The notes: generated by a model from the sequence alone, not told the origin. A DNA stretch of 22,913 nt from CAZYPU01 sp964649665 (GCA_964649665.1 CAZYPU010000014.1:1-22913); one strand, 5' to 3'. Counted from the first letter of the stretch, positions 15,138-22,902 are shown. A program made the numbers and translations.

Positions 15138-16853
15138 ATGAAAAACTCAAAAATCGCCGAAATTTTCAATAAAATAGCGGATATATTGGAAGTAAAAGAC
15201 GAAAACCCTTTCCGAATAAGGGCATACAGGAAGGCCGCCCGGAACATAGAAGGCCTGTCGGAGGATATCGCTTCCATTGCGCGAGAAAAAAAACTAAGCG
15301 ACATACCCGGCGTGGGAAAGGACCTGGCCGGTAAAATAGAGGAATATATATCGGCCGGCAGCATTAAATCGTTCGAAAAGCTTAAGAAAAGCGTCTCAAA
15401 AGGCGTTCTTGAAATAATGGCCGTACCCGGGATAGGTCCGAAAACAGCCGGGCTTTTGTGCAAAAAGTTTAAAATAAAAAGCGTGAAAGACCTTGTGAGA
15501 TTGGCCGCGCACAGCAAGATCAAAGGCGTCTTCGGCATCAAGGAGAAAACAGTTGCGAACATATTGCGCGGCATAGACTTTTTGAGAAAGTCGGAAGAAA
15601 ACATGTCTTTGGGTGAGGCGGTAAAAATATCCGGCGAGATCATGTTTCGCCTTAAAAAATTGCCCGCGGTCAAAAGAATCCAGCCGGCCGGCAGCCTTCG
15701 CAGAATGAAGGAGACGGTAAGGGACATAGATATACTTTTAACGTCTGATAAGCCGCATAACGTAATGGACGTCTTTACGCGCCTTGACCTGGTGAAAGAG
15801 GTGACGGTTCACGGCCCTACGAAATCAAGCGTGATAACAAGGCTCGGGGTCCGGGTTGATGCAAGAGTGGTAAAACCGTCGAGTTTCGGTTCGGCCCTTT
15901 GTTACTTCACGGGGTCCAAAGAGCACAATATTCACCTGAGAAAAATGGCGCTTCGCAAGGGATTGAAAATAAACGAGTACGGCGTTTTCAATACAAAAAA
16001 GAAGAAAAAGATCGCCGGAAAAGAGGAGGAGGAAGTCTATAAAGCTCTCGGCCTTGCGTATATTCCTCCCGAAATGCGGGAAGACAAGGGTGAGATAGAG
16101 TTGGCGCTCGAGGACAAGTTGCCATGTCCGGTCGAGCTAAAAGACATAAAGGGCGACCTCCACGTTCACTCGAAATCGAGCGACGGGACGCTTACTTTCG
16201 GGGAAATCGCCTCTTCGTGCCGGCAGATGGGCTATGAATACGTCGCCATAACCGACCATTCAAAGACGCTTCGGATCGCGGGCGGGCTTAAAGAAAAAGA
16301 ACTCATGAAAAACGCGGAGGCCCTCAGGGAGCTCGACAAACGCGAGAAGAAAATGCGCATCCTCGCCGGGACGGAAGTAGATATCTTAAGCGACGGCTCG
16401 CTCGACTACGACAATAGCGTTCTTAAGGAACTTGATTTTGTAATAGCGGCCCTTCATTCCGGATTCAATCAGCCGAAAGACGTCCTCACAAACCGCATAA
16501 TAAAGGCAATGGAGAATAGGTTTGTTCATATGATAGCGCACCCCACGGGCCGGCTTATGGGTGTAAGGGGCTCATATGAGATAGACCTGGAAAAAGTGCT
16601 TCGGGCGGCAAGGGACACAAATACGGCTCTGGAGATAAACGCCCATCCCAAAAGATTGGATCTTGATGACAATGCTTCGCGCCGCGCCGGAGAGATGGGC
16701 GTTACCATCGGTATTGCAACCGATATGCATACCAAAGATCAGTTCGACAACATGCGTTTCGGTGTCAGTGTAGCAAGGCGCGGATGGCTTGAAAAGAAAA
16801 ACGTTCTTAACACTTTGGGCCCGGAAAAACTCCTCAAAAAAATTAAGAAATAG
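15138..16853 (+). CDS. polX: DNA polymerase/3'-5' exonuclease PolX
   Basis: Bacterial PolX fills gaps during base excision and break repair and carries a PHP nuclease. The 571-residue protein has an N-terminal helix-hairpin-helix region (about 1-150; DIPGVGKDLAGKIEEYI and AVPGIGPKTAGLL). A Pol X palm follows, with GSLRRMKETVRDIDILL (metal-binding Asp196 and Asp198) and the third Asp241 in VRVDARVV. The C-terminal PHP domain starts DLHVHSKSSDGTL (His342, His344) and continues with AITDHS, AALHSGF, IAHPTGRL, EINAHP and ATDMHT. All metal ligands of both domains appear intact. The next gene follows after only 10 bases, so polX heads a three-gene unit. Confidence 0.95.
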   Translation: MKNSKIAEIFNKIADILEVKDENPFRIRAYRKAARNIEGLSEDIASIAREKKLSDIPGVGKDLAGKIEEYISAGSIKSFEKLKKSVSKGVLEIMAVPGIGPKTAGLLCKKFKIKSVKDLVRLAAHSKIKGVFGIKEKTVANILRGIDFLRKSEENMSLGEAVKISGEIMFRLKKLPAVKRIQPAGSLRRMKETVRDIDILLTSDKPHNVMDVFTRLDLVKEVTVHGPTKSSVITRLGVRVDARVVKPSSFGSALCYFTGSKEHNIHLRKMALRKGLKINEYGVFNTKKKKKIAGKEEEEVYKALGLAYIPPEMREDKGEIELALEDKLPCPVELKDIKGDLHVHSKSSDGTLTFGEIASSCRQMGYEYVAITDHSKTLRIAGGLKEKELMKNAEALRELDKREKKMRILAGTEVDILSDGSLDYDNSVLKELDFVIAALHSGFNQPKDVLTNRIIKAMENRFVHMIAHPTGRLMGVRGSYEIDLEKVLRAARDTNTALEINAHPKRLDLDDNASRRAGEMGVTIGIATDMHTKDQFDNMRFGVSVARRGWLEKKNVLNTLGPEKLLKKIKK

Positions 16854-16863
16854 GGAGGAAAAT

Positions 16864-17175
16864 ATGACTAGAAATCCACTTATACGGATATGGCAGGAAG
16901 CGGATATTAAGTCGATCGAGCCGCACCTTTTGATAGCGGGCTCAACGACAGGAGATTGCGTGAACTGCAAGGAAGTGGGCATTTCTTTCGACGCAAAGAA
17001 CTGCCCGAAGTGCGGGACGCTCTTCAGGTATATCGGGACGCGGATATCGAATTCGGTCAAAGAAGCCAAAAGGCTCCGGATGAAAAGGCCCGATCTGATT
17101 CTCATAGAATTTCAGGATTTTAAAAGCGCCCAGGCCCGCAGCAAGGCGCACGGATTTTTAGACGGAGTGTTATGA
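16864..17175 (+). CDS. Small zinc-ribbon protein, function unknown
   Basis: The product is 103 residues with CVNC (Cys32, Cys35) and CPKC (Cys47, Cys50), a C-x2-C-x11-C-x2-C zinc ribbon. The ribbon is flanked by an N-terminal RNPLIRIWQEADI segment and a basic, partly helical C-terminus (RISNSVKEAKRLRMKRPD, then LILIEFQDFKSAQARSKAHGF). No signal peptide is present, so it is cytoplasmic. The ATG at 16864 has a good GGGAGGA 5-6 bases before it. It lies 10 bases after polX and overlaps the next gene by 4 bases (ATGA), so it is cotranscribed with both. A role in nucleic acid binding is a guess from the ribbon and position only. Confidence 0.82.
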   Translation: MTRNPLIRIWQEADIKSIEPHLLIAGSTTGDCVNCKEVGISFDAKNCPKCGTLFRYIGTRISNSVKEAKRLRMKRPDLILIEFQDFKSAQARSKAHGFLDGVL

Positions 17176-18125
17176 CAGGAAGACGGATTTATAGTATTTT
17201 TACCGCTTTTCTTTTCTGCGTGTGTTTGGTATGCGCGCAGTCATACGGCGCGACGGATGATATTATACCCATTTCCGTGGAAAAAGAGAAAACTACCGAC
17301 GCCTCGGTTGCGGCCCTGGTGGAAGAGAAGCATGAGGAGATTGATAATCCTCCGCTCCGGACGCGCTTCGAGGAGCCTGAATTCGCGCAGCCGCGCAGTA
17401 TAATGGATGACATCATGCCCATTTCATCGGAAAAAGAGAAAGCCATCGGCCGTTCAGTCGCGGAACAGGTGGAAAAACAGTACAAAGAGGTTGATGACCC
17501 CCTGGTACAGAAGCGTTTCGAAGAACTCGGAAAGCGTCTTGTCCCCGTATGCGACAGGCAGGAACTTGTATACCACTTTAAAGTTCTTAAAGCGGGGGAG
17601 GGCGAAAAAGAAAATTATTATAATGCGTTCGCTCTTCCCGGGGGATACATATATATGTTCGAGCCGCTCATGGAACTCATGGAGACGGATGATAAGATAG
17701 CCGCTGTTATTGCGCACGAGCTCGGCCATATTAACGCCAGGCATTCCGTGAAGCGACTGCAGGGATCGCTTGGGGTAAACGCCCTTATGCTTTTATCCGC
17801 GGTTGTCTCCCGAGACGGCAGGACAGTCGCGGAAGTCAATGAAGCGATCGGTCAGCTGATGATGGCGTATTCGAGGGAAGATGAATTCGAAGCCGACAGG
17901 CTGTCTGTGAAATATACCGGGAAAGCGGGATTTAACCCGCAAGGGGTTCAGGATAGCCTGCTTACTTTGAAGGCGTGGCGAAAGGAAGGAAGGGAAAGAA
18001 GGTACACGGATTACAAATCACACCCTTATTTGTCGGAGCGGATTTCTAAGGCAAGAACGGGCATGCATGGACATACGGATTTTGACAGCTATATAAACCT
18101 GCCGGAGGAAACAAGCGATTTTTAG
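17172..18125 (+). CDS. Exported M48-family metalloprotease with duplicated N-terminal segment
   Basis: The first roughly 27 residues form a signal peptide (YSIFTAFLFCVCLVCAQSYGA), so the protein acts outside the cytoplasm. The M48 zinc site is HELGH (182-186), with the third ligand in SREDEFEAD (Glu238). The fold and length resemble BepA/YfgC-type periplasmic proteases that act on outer-membrane proteins, but the TPR domain of BepA is missing here. Residues 29-67 (DDIIPISVEKEKTTDASVAALVEE...) and 79-117 (DDIMPISSEKEKAIGRSVAEQVEK...) are two copies of the segment preceding the protease core, exactly 50 residues apart. The gene overlaps the zinc-ribbon gene by 4 bases. It converges with the minus-strand gene 9 bases away, without a clear terminator. 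Confidence 0.9.
   Translation: MTGRRIYSIFTAFLFCVCLVCAQSYGATDDIIPISVEKEKTTDASVAALVEEKHEEIDNPPLRTRFEEPEFAQPRSIMDDIMPISSEKEKAIGRSVAEQVEKQYKEVDDPLVQKRFEELGKRLVPVCDRQELVYHFKVLKAGEGEKENYYNAFALPGGYIYMFEPLMELMETDDKIAAVIAHELGHINARHSVKRLQGSLGVNALMLLSAVVSRDGRTVAEVNEAIGQLMMAYSREDEFEADRLSVKYTGKAGFNPQGVQDSLLTLKAWRKEGRERRYTDYKSHPYLSERISKARTGMHGHTDFDSYINLPEETSDF
17256..17522 (+). repeat. Tandem 150-base internal duplication in the M48 gene
   Basis: The stretch from 17256 (GATGATATTATACCCATTTC) recurs at 17406 (GATGACATCATGCCCATTTC) and similarity continues for about 110 bases of each 150-base unit, best seen at protein level (DDI.PIS.EKEK). The copies have diverged, so the duplication is not recent. Confidence 0.8.
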
Positions 18126-18134
18126 GCCGGGATT

Positions 18135-18554
18135 TTAGAAAAACCAGAAGATCCTTTTTATTAACTCCGCATCTTCGAAACGCAGCGTCTGAAAGGTCAT
18201 ACCCGTGAAGACGGCTTCAAACTTTACCGACATCCCTTTTCTGACTTTCTCGGCTTCATCCCGGGGCACCATAAGCACAATCTCGTATTCCTTGCCTCTG
18301 AAGTATTTTTTAAGATACACCATCGCTTCGTTTTTTTCGCCGAAACTTTTTAAAACGTCCTTTACGGTCCCGGCGCCCTTTACGATTTCCCCCTTGTATT
18401 CCTCCACAGTGTCCATTTTCTGAAGCGAGGTCGCTCTCGGCTTGGCGAGGCGGCCAAGTATTTTATTGAGGCCCAGGGTTTTCGCGTAAGCGGATACAGG
18501 GGTGAGGGCCATACCTACTATTAAAAATAACACGATAAGTTTCATTTTTTTCAT
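18135..18554 (-). CDS. Small exported protein, possible OB-fold, function unknown
   Basis: Read on the minus strand, the 139-residue protein begins MKKMKLIVLFLIVGMALTPV, a typical signal peptide ending near SAYA. The mature part is basic (KILGRLAKPRATSLQKMD), then has VEEYKGEIVKGAGTVKDVLKSF and a strand-rich YEIVLMVPRDEAEKVRKGMSVKFEAVFTGM, recalling small OB-fold or tRNA_anti-like domains. It ends in a hydrophobic aromatic tail. The ATG at 18554 has a strong GGAGGT 5 bases upstream; the frame stays open further upstream into the repeat element, but that extension is not protein-like. It is the only minus-strand gene here and converges with the M48 protease gene. No enzymatic motif is visible. 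Confidence 0.8.
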   Translation of the reverse strand: MKKMKLIVLFLIVGMALTPVSAYAKTLGLNKILGRLAKPRATSLQKMDTVEEYKGEIVKGAGTVKDVLKSFGEKNEAMVYLKKYFRGKEYEIVLMVPRDEAEKVRKGMSVKFEAVFTGMTFQTLRFEDAELIKRIFWFF

Positions 18555-18646
18555 TTGTACCTCCTCGTACAATGTACAAATATACCACAAAAACCCCGAA
18601 AATACAAACAAAACATAGGATTTTACCGTGCCCGCGTTATCGCGCA

Positions 18647-18809
18647 CAAAGATAATGTAAAATATTATGGGTACTTTCAACATGTCATTGCGAGGTCTGC
18701 GAAGCAGACCGAAGCAATCTCTTCGTTTGAGATTGCTTCGGCCGCAAACGAAGAACAGGGCGCCCTCGCAATGACGGAGAAGCAAAGTGCCCAATTATCT
18801 TGACATTAC
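18647..18809. mobile_element. Modular palindromic element, copy C (upstream of helicase gene)
   Basis: This element occupies most of the 310-base gap between the divergent minus-strand gene and the helicase. About 45 bases at each end are identical to copy B, as are the GGTCTGC/GCAGACC and CGAAGCAATCTC/GAGATTGCTTCG hairpins. It lacks the extra 30 bases of copy B and differs slightly near the right inner arm (GGGCGCCC). TCGCGCA lies at both edges (18640-18646 and 18810-18816). Its right end supplies TTGACA (18800-18805) pointing toward the helicase. Confidence 0.85.
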
Positions 18810-18825
18810 TCGCGCAAAACTATGC

Positions 18826-18854
18826 TTGACTTATCGCATACCGCGTGGTTCAAT
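18826..18854 (+). promoter_or_regulatory. Possible promoter for the helicase gene
   Basis: TTGACT (18826-18831), a 17-base spacer and TTCAAT (18849-18854) form a moderate promoter that would start transcription almost at the ATG (18865). An alternative uses the element's own TTGACA (18800-18805) with TATGCT (18821-18826) at a short 15-base spacing. Neither was tested, and no Shine-Dalgarno precedes the ATG. Confidence 0.4.
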
Positions 18855-18864
18855 AGATAAAGCC

Positions 18865-20880
18865 ATGAAGTATACCATAAAAACAGAACCCGCCGGAAGA
18901 TTTAAAAAAGTCGACTATAAAACCGCGCTTAACCCCGAACAGTATGACGTTGTAACGGGGGCCGAAGGGCCGTGCCTTGTGCTTGCCGGCGCCGGAAGCG
19001 GAAAAACGCGTACGCTCATTTACCGCGTGGCGTACCTCCTGGAAAAAGGTGTCCCGCCGCAGAACATCTTGCTCGTTACGTTTACAAACAAGGCGGCCAG
19101 AAACATGCAGGAGAGGATTGAGCTGCTTTTGAAGGCAAACCCCAAAGGGCTCTGGAGCGGCACATTTCACCACATAGGGAACCGCTCGCTTCGCATGTTC
19201 GCCGGGGAGCTCGGGTACAAGCGCGATTTTGGGATTCTCGACGGAGAAGATTCGGTGGACCTTTTAAAGGTCTGCGTGAAAAATTTGAAAATAAGGATTC
19301 ACGAGGAGCGCTTCCCGCACCCGAAAGTTTTGCGTTCAATAATAAGCTTTTCGGCAAACTCGAATAAGAGCATTGAGGAGACCCTGGAAAAATACCACCC
19401 GCATTTTTTACGCTTTCACGAATATATAAAAAAAGTCAGCCGGGAGTACGCGCTGAAGAAAAAAGCGTCCTCCAATATGGATTATGACGATCTCCTGACA
19501 AAATGGCTGTGGCTCTTGAAAAATGTAGAACGTGCGCGCGAGAAATTCTCAAGGCAATTTCAGTACATACTGGTTGACGAATACCAGGATACGAACCGCC
19601 TGCAGTCCGGCATCATAAAAGAGCTTTCGGGTTTTCACCGCAATGTGCTCGTGGTGGGAGATGATGCCCAGGCAATATATTCGTTCAGGGGAGCCGATGT
19701 AGAGAATATTCTGAAGTTTCCCGGGGAATACCCGGACGCGAAAATATTTATGCTGGAGAGTAATTACCGTTCATCGCCTGAAATACTGGAGCTCGCCAAT
19801 GATTCGATATCCCACAACAAAAACCAGTTTAAGAAGCATCTTCGGGCCCTGAACGAAAGCGATACCAGGCCCGTCCTTATCGAGGTAAGGGACCTGTACG
19901 CCCAGGCGAGTTTCATAGCGCAGCGGGTGCTGGAATTGCGCGATGAGGGGGTGGGCCTGAACGAAATGGCGGTTCTTTTCAGGGCGCACTACCTGGCCGC
20001 GGAGCTTGAAATGGAGCTTACAAAGCGGAATATTCCTTTTATCGTGCGCGGCGGAATCCGATTTTTCGAACAGGCGCACATAAAAGATGTGCTGGCGCAC
20101 ATAAAGATAGCCATGAATCCCTCGGATGAAATAGCGTGGATCAGGGCGCTATCCATACAGCCCGGCATTGGCACCGCGTACGCGGGCCGTGTTTTTGACG
20201 AATTCTCAAGCGTGGGAAAACTTTCCGCGATAATCGGCAAGGCATTCGGTAGTTTCCTGCCGGAAAGAGCGCGGAAGGGACTCGGGAACTTTAAGAAAAT
20301 AATGCGTTCCATAACCAAAGACGACCTGGAGAAAAAGCCCGACGAAGCGATAAAAAGGGTTATCGATTCGGGATACGCGGAATATGTCATGGCCCATTTT
20401 GAGAATGTAAAAGACAGGATAGACGACCTCCATGAATTCGTGAACTTCGCGCACAGCTACAAGAGCCTGAAGGCCCTTTTACACGACATTACATTACGCG
20501 AGTCGTTCAAAGGCGAGACGATACGTGAGGCGCCGGGCGGGGATGAATACCTCGTGCTTTCTACTATCCATCAGGCCAAGGGGCTTGAGTGGAAGGCCGT
20601 ATTTGTAATCGGCCTTTGCGAAGGGCAGTTCCCGCACGCCAAGTCGAAAGACATTCCCGCGGAACTTGAAGAGGAAAGAAGGCTGTTTTATGTAGCGGCA
20701 ACGAGGACAAAAAAAGAACTGTACCTCGTGCATCCCATTACAAGGTACGATTATCAGATGGGCACGGTAATTTCACGCAAGTCCCTGTTTCTGGAAGAGT
20801 TGAGCGGAAGCCTCTATGACCGCTGGGATATAGAGGAAGAGGCAAGCGAAAATATTGCCGTTAATCTAGATAGGGAGTAA
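18865..20880 (+). CDS. UvrD/PcrA-like superfamily 1 DNA helicase
   Basis: The 671-residue protein has the full SF1A 3'-5' helicase motif set: a Q-motif region LNPEQYDVV, Walker A GAGSGKT (Lys47), FTNKAARNM (motif Ia), Walker B VDEYQDTN (Asp238, Glu239), GDDAQAIYSFRGA (motif III), ESNYRSS (motif IV), STIHQAKGLEWKAVF (motif V) and RRLFYVAATRTKKELYL (motif VI). It unwinds DNA in repair or replication restart. The ATG at 18865 is chosen because the frame open from 18787 runs through a repeat element. The C-terminus is shorter than in E. coli UvrD, lacking an evident long tail. It could be named uvrD, pcrA or rep; the motifs do not separate them. A zincin gene follows after 29 bases. Confidence 0.94.
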   Translation: MKYTIKTEPAGRFKKVDYKTALNPEQYDVVTGAEGPCLVLAGAGSGKTRTLIYRVAYLLEKGVPPQNILLVTFTNKAARNMQERIELLLKANPKGLWSGTFHHIGNRSLRMFAGELGYKRDFGILDGEDSVDLLKVCVKNLKIRIHEERFPHPKVLRSIISFSANSNKSIEETLEKYHPHFLRFHEYIKKVSREYALKKKASSNMDYDDLLTKWLWLLKNVERAREKFSRQFQYILVDEYQDTNRLQSGIIKELSGFHRNVLVVGDDAQAIYSFRGADVENILKFPGEYPDAKIFMLESNYRSSPEILELANDSISHNKNQFKKHLRALNESDTRPVLIEVRDLYAQASFIAQRVLELRDEGVGLNEMAVLFRAHYLAAELEMELTKRNIPFIVRGGIRFFEQAHIKDVLAHIKIAMNPSDEIAWIRALSIQPGIGTAYAGRVFDEFSSVGKLSAIIGKAFGSFLPERARKGLGNFKKIMRSITKDDLEKKPDEAIKRVIDSGYAEYVMAHFENVKDRIDDLHEFVNFAHSYKSLKALLHDITLRESFKGETIREAPGGDEYLVLSTIHQAKGLEWKAVFVIGLCEGQFPHAKSKDIPAELEEERRLFYVAATRTKKELYLVHPITRYDYQMGTVISRKSLFLEELSGSLYDRWDIEEEASENIAVNLDRE

Positions 20881-20909
20881 GAAACCCTGCGGCTTATAAG
20901 GTTTTATCT

Positions 20910-21281
20910 ATGGAACGAAAAGAGTTTGAGGAACTGGCGATAAAAGCCATAAGCGAGCTCCCCGAAGACTTCAAGGGCAGGCTCGAAAACGTAGACGTCG
21001 TTATAGAGGACGAGCCGAACATGGATACCGTGAAAACGATGCGTTTGGGCTCGAAAGGCCGGCTTTTAGGCCTTTACCAGGGGGTTCCGCTAAAGGCGAG
21101 GACGCACTATTACGGCATGGTCCTGCCCGACAAGATAACCCTTTATAGGGCCAATATCGAAAGAGCCTGCCGGGCGCAGGGCCTGGATATATATGATGAA
21201 GTAAGACATGTTATACAGCATGAAATCGCGCACCACTTTGGCATTAGCGATAAACGCCTGAAAGATATGGGAACATACTGA
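20910..21281 (+). CDS. Zincin-like metallopeptidase, PF06262 type
   Basis: The 123-residue protein matches the small cytoplasmic zincin family formerly DUF1025. It has an N-terminal FEELAIKAISELPEDF helix, then VDVVIEDEP, LLGLYQGVPL, then KITLYRANIERAC, and near the end the metal site HEIAHHFGISD (His104, Glu105, His108, Asp114). The family's substrate is unknown. AAGG lies 7 bases before the ATG. It follows the helicase by 29 bases and is followed by the next ATG two bases after its stop, indicating a shared transcript. Length and motif position agree with the family. Confidence 0.88.
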   Translation: MERKEFEELAIKAISELPEDFKGRLENVDVVIEDEPNMDTVKTMRLGSKGRLLGLYQGVPLKARTHYYGMVLPDKITLYRANIERACRAQGLDIYDEVRHVIQHEIAHHFGISDKRLKDMGTY

Positions 21282-21283
21282 TC

Positions 21284-22411
21284 ATGAAAAGAAGAAGGGC
21301 CGTTCGCATTATTGTTTGGATAATAACGATAATCGCCGCTATAATGATAGCGATTTTTTTATACCTCAAGCTATACGGGAAGGGCATTATCGAGAACAAG
21401 CTTAGCAGTGTTCTGGGAAGGCCGATAAAATTCGAGAGTTTTTCCTTAGATCTTAATAACTACAGCGTGGAGTTCAATGAATTCCGCATACCGGCAAAGG
21501 CCGGCTTTAAGGATAAGGACCTTTTTCGTGCCGATCAACTTATCGTAATGCTGGATAAGGAAAAATTCCGCAAAGAACGCAAGGTGATATTCGAGAGTAT
21601 AACCGTTGCAAATGCCCTGCTGCACATCGAAAGAAACAAGCGCGGCGCGCTAAACACAGCTCATAACCTTCCCGAAACCCGCTCCGGAGGGCTTTCCTTT
21701 TCGGATTTGGAGGCCAATGCCTATGCGGCCATACCAAAACCTAACGCGACGCTTCTCTATAAATTTGCCAAAGGCGTTAAAAAACTGGCCATCAGGGACT
21801 CGGTTATCGAATTTACAGATCAGCATATTTACGGCGTTCCCTACACACTTACCTGCGGTAATTTCAACCTGACGCTTACATCAGGCGAAATGCCGGATTT
21901 CATGTCTTTGACCGGTACGCTGGCTTTCATGATTCCCGCCAGTCGCTATACCGTAGAGGGCAAGGTTCTCGCGAATGTATCCATGGCCGTATATGAGCAC
22001 GTGGCCAACATGGAGATAAACGTGGATACACAGCATGTAGACGTTATGCAATTCCAGCCTTATTTTGAGCAATACACGCCTTTTTATTTCAAAGAGGGCT
22101 TATTCAGTTCAACCACGAAGCTTGAAATGCACCAGAATGTCATACGCTCGCTTACGACAATGGCGTTTCATAAGCTGCAGCTATTGCTGAAACCGGGCAT
22201 GCAGAATACGCAGTTTCTCAATGAAAACGTTAATAAGCTCGTCCCGTACCTTACCTCGGGAAGCGGGGACATAATTTTTGACTTTACCATAAGCGGTTCC
22301 CCGGCAAGCCCGCAGTTCGGGCTTGGGCCGAAAGTAAAATACGCTATAACCATGGTCGCCGTGGAAGAAGTGGGAAAAGTGCTCCAGCAACTGCAAAGAC
22401 TGCAAAAATAA
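21284..22411 (+). CDS. AsmA/DUF748-like membrane-anchored protein
   Basis: The protein has a basic N-terminus, one transmembrane helix (about 8-29) and a long extracytoplasmic part beginning IIENKLSSVLGRPIKFESFSLDL. That pattern of a helix followed by a beta strand placed on a substrate-like groove is typical of AsmA/DUF748 family proteins. Repeated amphipathic beta strands follow (LAIRDSVIEFTDQH, TCGNFNLTLTSGEMPD, GDIIFDFTISGSPASPQFGLGPK). Family relatives are thought to take part in phospholipid transport or outer-membrane homeostasis. At 375 residues it is short for the group. No strong Shine-Dalgarno is seen; it lies 2 bases after the zincin and is probably coupled. Family assignment is from pattern, not from a search. 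Confidence 0.72.
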   Translation: MKRRRAVRIIVWIITIIAAIMIAIFLYLKLYGKGIIENKLSSVLGRPIKFESFSLDLNNYSVEFNEFRIPAKAGFKDKDLFRADQLIVMLDKEKFRKERKVIFESITVANALLHIERNKRGALNTAHNLPETRSGGLSFSDLEANAYAAIPKPNATLLYKFAKGVKKLAIRDSVIEFTDQHIYGVPYTLTCGNFNLTLTSGEMPDFMSLTGTLAFMIPASRYTVEGKVLANVSMAVYEHVANMEINVDTQHVDVMQFQPYFEQYTPFYFKEGLFSSTTKLEMHQNVIRSLTTMAFHKLQLLLKPGMQNTQFLNENVNKLVPYLTSGSGDIIFDFTISGSPASPQFGLGPKVKYAITMVAVEEVGKVLQQLQRLQK

Positions 22412-22422
22412 GGAGGTTTCAC

Positions 22423-22794
22423 ATGGCGGAAAGAAGGAAATTCATAAGGTTCGACGCTCTTTTGGACGCATTCCAATTGCATGACATGGTGCTCGGGGCG
22501 CCTGAAAAAATCAAGTCCCGCGTAAAAGACATCAGCAGGGGAGGATTACGGTTATTTGCCGAGAATCTTTTGCCGAGGGGATCTTCCGTTAAATTGGAAA
22601 TGAACATACCCGGAGACAATTTTCCCATATTCACTTTTAACGAGGTAATGTGGTCCCGAAAAGCGGGTGATTCCGGCTACGAGACAGGGATGTGCTTTAC
22701 GGATATTAAAAAAGAAGACAAATCGCGGCTTTTCGATCACGTCTACGCGGAGTGGCGTAAATTCATGAGCCAAAAACCAGCCGACCACGTTTAG
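22423..22794 (+). CDS. PilZ-domain protein, likely c-di-GMP binding
   Basis: The 123-residue protein is a single PilZ domain. The first signature RRKFIRF gives RxxxR (Arg5, Arg9), and the second is DISRGG, the (D/N)xSxxG motif (Asp36, Ser38, Gly41). Both are intact, so c-di-GMP binding is likely. The later strands (PRGSSVKLEMNIPGD, NEVMWSRKAGDSGYETGMCF) fit the barrel. A perfect AAGGAGGT (22410-22417) begins on the stop codon of the preceding gene, 5 bases from the ATG. It ends the helicase-zincin-AsmA-PilZ run. No partner domain is fused, so the output would be through a protein partner. Confidence 0.9.
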   Translation: MAERRKFIRFDALLDAFQLHDMVLGAPEKIKSRVKDISRGGLRLFAENLLPRGSSVKLEMNIPGDNFPIFTFNEVMWSRKAGDSGYETGMCFTDIKKEDKSRLFDHVYAEWRKFMSQKPADHV

Positions 22795-22797
22795 CCG

Positions 22798-22825
22798 ACG
22801 CGGCTATACGCACGCGGCTGTACGC
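22798..22825 (+). repeat. 14-bp tandem direct repeat after the PilZ gene
   Basis: ACGCGGCTATACGC (22798-22811) is followed directly by ACGCGGCTGTACGC (22812-22825), one mismatch. The GC-rich stretch can also fold against the following GCCGCCGTC, but there is no T-run, so a terminator is not supported. Confidence 0.7.
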
Positions 22826-22858
22826 CGCCGTCCGGATATCTGCCAATAGATTGCAACA

Positions 22859-22902
22859 TGTCATTTTCCACTTTAGCATACACCAAAAAATGGAAAATGA
22901 CA
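22859..22902. repeat. Inverted repeat TGTCATTTTCCA at the right edge
   Basis: TGTCATTTTCCA (22859-22870) and its exact reverse complement (22891-22902) are separated by 20 bases. It may be a small hairpin element or the end of a longer repeat cut by the window edge. The 12 bases CAACATGTCATT spanning its left border also occur at the left border of copies B and C. Confidence 0.7.

Noticed and set aside
15050..15727. 225-codon open frame antisense to the polX start
   Set aside because: It covers the polX helix-hairpin-helix region and promoter and reads as low-complexity shadow sequence.
18555..18794. 80-residue N-terminal extension of the minus-strand secreted protein
   Set aside because: It is translated from the repeat element and intergenic DNA, whereas the ATG at 18554 has a strong ribosome binding site and starts a signal peptide.
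9654..18809. CRISPR-like interpretation of the recurring TCATTGCGAG repeats
   Set aside because: The repeats are three isolated elements kilobases apart with paired inverted ends, not a regular array with spacers, and no cas genes are present.
18787..18864. Extension of the helicase N-terminus to a GTG at 18787
   Set aside because: These 26 codons run out of the right end of a mobile element, and the conserved helicase start region begins at the ATG 18865.
20881..20909. Attenuator between helicase and zincin genes (AAACC ... GGTTT)
   Set aside because: The stem is only about five base pairs with a wide loop and no T-run of note.
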